Below, piece after piece: positions 52,421-55,504 of a stretch of 55,504 nt of DNA. The notes beneath the pieces were generated by a model that ran no database searches, was not told the DNA's origin, and saw only the letters and a list, made by a program, of their open reading frames with translations. Both the position numbers and the translations under genes were made by a program. The stretch comes from an uncultured Prochlorococcus sp. (GTDB taxonomy: Bacteria; Cyanobacteriota; Cyanobacteriia; PCC-6307; Cyanobiaceae), in contig CACGVZ010000009.1 in assembly GCA_902576415.1 (NCBI GenBank), forward strand, positions 1-55,504, given 5' to 3'. Each line of letters starts with the position of its first letter. Position 1 is the stretch's first letter.

Positions 52421-53038
52421 ATGTATTTGAGATCAATTTGGACGCCTTTTTTGGCTTCAGCACTACTTTTGACGCAATACTTATCCTTTGTTAAGGCATC
52501 TCATCTTGACGAATTTCAATTTAATAGACTTTCAGATGAATATTTAATATCTGGTTGGAAACCATCATCGGATAAAAAAAATAAAGATATAAAAGCAAGT
52601 GATAAAACAATGAAGGCATTAAATATATTTAAAAATAAATCGTCTTTAAAACCTTACTTTAAAAAAGCAAGGGGTTATGCTGTTTTCCCAAATGTCGGAA
52701 AAGGAGGAATTGGTATTGGAGGTGCTAGAGGAAAGGGTGAGGTGTTTGAAAAAGGGAATGTTATTGGATCAACTACCTTAACTCAGGTGTCTATCGGATT
52801 CCAATTAGGTGGACAAGCATTTAGTCAGATTATCTTTTTTAAAGACAAGAAATCCCTCGAAAGGTTTACTCAAGGTAATTTTGAATTTGGGGCATCAGCG
52901 AGCGCAGCGCTAGTAACTGAGGGAGCTAATGCATCTGCGGATTATAGCGATGGAGTAGCAGTTCTTACATTTTCAAAAGGAGGCCTTATGTATGAAGCAA
53001 GCATAGGAGGTCAAAAGTTTAGCTATGAAGAATATTAA
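52421..53038 (+). CDS. SYLF/YSC84-domain protein
   Basis: A 205-aa protein with a signal peptide (about residues 1-26) and a SYLF lipid-binding domain: KARGYAVFPNVGKGGIGIGGARGKGEVFEKG, TQVSIGFQLGGQAFSQIIFF and EFGASASAALVTEGANA. It is probably periplasmic or outer-membrane associated, with phosphoinositide- or lipid-binding relatives in other organisms. Function in cyanobacteria unknown. Confidence 0.9.
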   Translation: MYLRSIWTPFLASALLLTQYLSFVKASHLDEFQFNRLSDEYLISGWKPSSDKKNKDIKASDKTMKALNIFKNKSSLKPYFKKARGYAVFPNVGKGGIGIGGARGKGEVFEKGNVIGSTTLTQVSIGFQLGGQAFSQIIFFKDKKSLERFTQGNFEFGASASAALVTEGANASADYSDGVAVLTFSKGGLMYEASIGGQKFSYEEY

Positions 53039-53351
53039 AAATTTGATTTATGTTTTAAATTTTAAAGATAACCCAAATTAAAAATTACTTGAGGGAATGT
53101 TTAAGGCCCTTTTATAGGAAAATTTTATTTTAGAGATCTACTACTATTACTAAATAAGGTTAAAGTATCTGAATATGCAATCTAGTAAGTACTATATTTA
53201 CTCCTTAATTTGATAATCAAGTTTAAAACATTTGTAAAGCCTACTTGTTTAGATATCTAAGAAATTATGAATCTCATAATTATGATAAAGCTTTTTATCA
53301 AAAGCTTTTGACATGAAGTTAATCAGTATAGTTACCAATAAATTTTAAAAA
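53039..53351. other. 313-base intergenic region
   Basis: AT-rich. A weak inverted arrangement AAAGCTTTTTA/AAAAGCTTTT near 53290 is the only structure seen. No gene. Confidence 0.5.
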
Positions 53352-53441
53352 TTATTTTTTTCTATTTTTTTTGAGAGTTAAATACAAATTTGTATAAGCT
53401 GCGATTACGAGCAGAATTAATAGGAAGGTATTTAGATTCAT
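53352..53441 (-). CDS. 29-aa single-helix peptide
   Basis: MNLNTFLLILLVIAAYTNLYL in pattern with a basic end (KKNRKK). It starts 3 nt after the stop of the oxygenase-like gene, in the same direction, so it is probably co-translated. Function unknown. Confidence 0.45.
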   Translation of the reverse strand: MNLNTFLLILLVIAAYTNLYLTLKKNRKK

Positions 53442-53444
53442 TTA

Positions 53445-54158
53445 TTATTGGATTTCATAATCAATCTTACTCTTTAGAAAAACATTTAAAAATTCTTTTT
53501 CATCATCTTTAAGTTTTGGAAGATTATTTGGATTATTTGTACATGAAAAAATTATTGCCTCTCTTAAATTTTTATTTATTTGTCTTGGGCGATGATGCAT
53601 AACTTTACCACTAAAAATTACAGCCTCACCAATAGATAATCTTGGATGAATAGATAAGAAAGATGATAAGTATGCAAAGATAGTGTCTATGTATCTATTT
53701 TTAAATCTTGGAGATATGAATTTTGGGATAAAGCCAGTAACTCCATTATCTTTATTTGTATCCTGTAAATAAATTGCTAACTTGTATAGTTTAAATTTTG
53801 GTCCAATAAAATCTTTACCATGAAAATATTGGTCTCTGTGCCATATGAGTTCCTTTGTATTTTTATCATTTAACATGTGCATTACAACATAGGGATAGAT
53901 TTTATCTTCAACAAGTTCCTCAGCAATTTTTATGTATCCGGACCTCAAAAGTAAATCAGCATATAGTGTAAAGTTCTTTTGAAGATCTTCTTTCTTTACT
54001 TTTAATGCTCCTGCATCTTTTTTATCTTTTATAAGCAAATATTTCTTATTCCTAAAGGATACTTTATCAAAAAAAAGTTTCTTGTTTTTTATTTCCGGAG
54101 TGATCCTAGCAAACCCAAACTTGCTAAATTTATAATTTTTATTAAATAATTTAAGCAC
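53445..54158 (-). CDS. phytanoyl-CoA-dioxygenase-like 2OG/Fe(II) oxygenase
   Basis: A 237-aa soluble protein. The iron-binding HxD is seen in ELIWHRDQYFH near residue 107. The distal His and 2-oxoglutarate Arg are likely in SGKVMHHRPRQINKNLREA near residues 190-205, and YLQDTNKDNGVTGFIP resembles the PhyH loop. It probably hydroxylates a small metabolite; the substrate is unknown. Low sequence similarity to any one family is a caution. Confidence 0.7.
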   Translation of the reverse strand: MLKLFNKNYKFSKFGFARITPEIKNKKLFFDKVSFRNKKYLLIKDKKDAGALKVKKEDLQKNFTLYADLLLRSGYIKIAEELVEDKIYPYVVMHMLNDKNTKELIWHRDQYFHGKDFIGPKFKLYKLAIYLQDTNKDNGVTGFIPKFISPRFKNRYIDTIFAYLSSFLSIHPRLSIGEAVIFSGKVMHHRPRQINKNLREAIIFSCTNNPNNLPKLKDDEKEFLNVFLKSKIDYEIQ

Positions 54159-54545
54159 TTTTCTAATCCTTTTGTATTGACATTCAATATACCACTACAA
54201 AAAATTCAAAATATTCCTTTTTAGTTATAAGTAGGTTTAAAAACTACTTCTTAAAGGGATTAAATAATCATTTGTTCTTTTATTATTATTTTTAAAAACC
54301 AATATATTTTCATGTGTCAAAGGTAAACATACAATTGCCATATAAATTTAAGGGTAATTTTGAGTTTATAGATAAGTTAATAAATAGTTTTCATCAAAAA
54401 ATATTCTGGATGTTAATCAAATTACTTATTTCGTGACTCTAGAAATTGTTTGAGATTTGTAGTTTAGATTTTTGAAAATTATCCACTATCTGGCCTCAAT
54501 TTGTCCAAATATTTACAATAAATATAAGGGTAACTTTGACAAAAA
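54159..54545. other. 387-base intergenic region
   Basis: AT-rich, with a near-direct repeat AAGGGTAAYTTTGA around 54350 and 54526. The second copy lies immediately ahead of the rluF start. No gene or terminator seen. Confidence 0.5.
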
Positions 54546-55268
54546 ATGGCTACCAGAATAAATAAATATTTAAGTGAAGGAGGTTACTGTTCTAGAAGAA
54601 GAGCAGATAAACTAATTAAAGAAGGGAAAGTAACCATTAATGGCAAAATTTCTGAAATAGGAACCAAAGTAGAGGATGGGGATCAAGTAGCAGTTCAAGG
54701 TCAAATAATAGAAAAATCAAAGAAACAAAAAAAGATATATTTAGCCTTTAATAAACCTGTTGGAATTGTTTGCACAACTGATAGAGGAGTAGAACCTGAC
54801 AATATTATAGATTTCATTAAATATCCTAAAAGAATCTTTCCCATTGGAAGATTGGATAAACCTAGTGAGGGATTAATTTTCTTAACCAACGATGGAGATA
54901 TAGTAAATAAAATACTTAGAGCAAGAAACAATCATGAAAAAGAATACATTGTAAGTGTTAATCATCCCATTAATAGAGAATTTATTAAAACCATGAGTGA
55001 TGGAGTTGAAATATTAGAAACTAAAACAAGGAATTGTTTCGTAAAAAAATTGGGCCCAAAAAAGTTCAAAATTGTACTTACTCAAGGACTTAACCGTCAG
55101 ATTAGGAGAATGTGTGAGTCCTTAGGTTACAAAGTTCAATCATTAAAGCGCGTAAGGATTATGAATATTAAGTTAGATGTGCCTACGGGTAAATATCGTG
55201 AATTTACTAAAAAAGAACTCATAAAATTAAATGAATTACTCGAAAACTCTTCAAAAACAAATGAATAA
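54546..55268 (+). CDS. rluF: 23S rRNA pseudouridine synthase RluF type
   Basis: A 240-aa RsuA/RluB/E/F-family enzyme. The N-terminal S4 RNA-binding domain is INKYLSEGGYCSRRRADKLI. The catalytic motif is GRLDKPSEGLIFLTNDG near residue 100, with nucleophile Asp in RLD. GLNRQIRRMCESLGYKVQ and RVRIMNIKL are characteristic of RluF, which modifies U2604 of 23S rRNA in E. coli. Length is close to family norm. Confidence 0.92.
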   Translation: MATRINKYLSEGGYCSRRRADKLIKEGKVTINGKISEIGTKVEDGDQVAVQGQIIEKSKKQKKIYLAFNKPVGIVCTTDRGVEPDNIIDFIKYPKRIFPIGRLDKPSEGLIFLTNDGDIVNKILRARNNHEKEYIVSVNHPINREFIKTMSDGVEILETKTRNCFVKKLGPKKFKIVLTQGLNRQIRRMCESLGYKVQSLKRVRIMNIKLDVPTGKYREFTKKELIKLNELLENSSKTNE

Positions 55269-55504
55269 TAAAATTCACCTCTTCTTAAATTATATTTGCC
55301 TATTATGTTGAGGACAAATATGGTCCCATTAAAGGAAAGCTATAAACTAGCCAAAAACTTAGTTTAGATAATCTTGGGAGAGCGTCTAAGATGAGACTTA
55401 GAACCCCCGAATACAAGACTAAAAATTGTAAGGTTTAATTAATTAAGGATATTTTTGGGTACTAGTTACTCTTCATTCTTTAAAGTTAAAATAGTGCTGT
55501 TTTT

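Noticed and set aside
53161..53210. AGTAA...TTACT inverted arrangement as an NtcA site
   Set aside because: Spacing between GTA and TAC does not equal eight bases in any register.
55320..55440. Two 15-codon frames after rluF
   Set aside because: Too short and without support; the last 230 bases show no clear gene, and any downstream gene lies outside the window.
1..55504. tRNA, rRNA, CRISPR, insertion sequences, integrase or attachment sites
   Set aside because: Looked for on both strands by eye; no cloverleaf with a T-loop, no direct-repeat array with spacers, and no transposase or integrase was seen.

Overview
The window looks like chromosomal DNA of a high-light-adapted Prochlorococcus. 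It is very AT-rich, has short intergenic gaps, and carries cyanobacterial photosynthesis genes (psbD-psbC, ycf4, petM, ycf39). It also holds four high-light-inducible (hli) genes and many very small proteins typical of picocyanobacteria. No tRNA, rRNA, CRISPR array, insertion sequence, integrase or phage structural gene was found.

Layout. 1-26.2 kb is core genome: a rhomboid protease, a Yfr2-type small RNA, a DedA/VTT-like membrane protein, a 2Fe-2S ferredoxin with cobQ, maf, and the overlapping psbD-psbC pair. Next come ycf4 with a cyclophilin lipoprotein, ilvH, an alpha/beta hydrolase, petM-ycf39, infA, an NADPH thioredoxin reductase fused to thioredoxin (NTRC type), the three-gene transhydrogenase pntA1-pntA2-pntB, dxr, cysS, polA, a membrane-fusion protein and ychF. 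26.2-30.2 kb holds a diiron ferritin-like protein, a NodU/CmcH-type carbamoyltransferase, a 54-aa membrane protein and an SGNH-type protein, a possible surface-glycan or metabolite tailoring set. 30.3-36.9 kb is accessory: a secreted poly-glycine protein, a TPR lipoprotein, tiny membrane proteins, a divergent hli block, a class-I glutamine amidotransferase, a DUF1651-like gene and a secreted cupin. 36.9-43.2 kb holds SelO, an SNF-type Na+ symporter, small hypotheticals and an Nramp-related transporter. 43.2-51 kb is dominated by microproteins. It includes a probable glutamine-II (downstream-peptide) riboswitch ahead of a 56-aa protein, and a five-gene minus-strand operon (DUF411, DUF3721, MauE/DoxX-like, two small membrane proteins) that looks like periplasmic metal or thiol handling. 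The last 4 kb hold an SRAP DNA-repair protein, a SYLF protein, a 2-oxoglutarate/Fe(II) oxygenase-like protein and rluF.

Points most worth a second look: an apparent ATA start for the cyclophilin lipoprotein inside the ycf4 stop region; the glutamine riboswitch and its peptide; the DUF411/DUF3721/MauE operon; duplicated CCCCATCA elements that can pair alternatively with one TGATGGGG, next to a terminator at 49.7-49.9 kb; a 28-bp nested palindrome at 48,601; LexA-like boxes in front of two small genes; and an unannotated small-RNA candidate beside the hli genes. All family assignments come from reading motifs by eye; no database search was possible.
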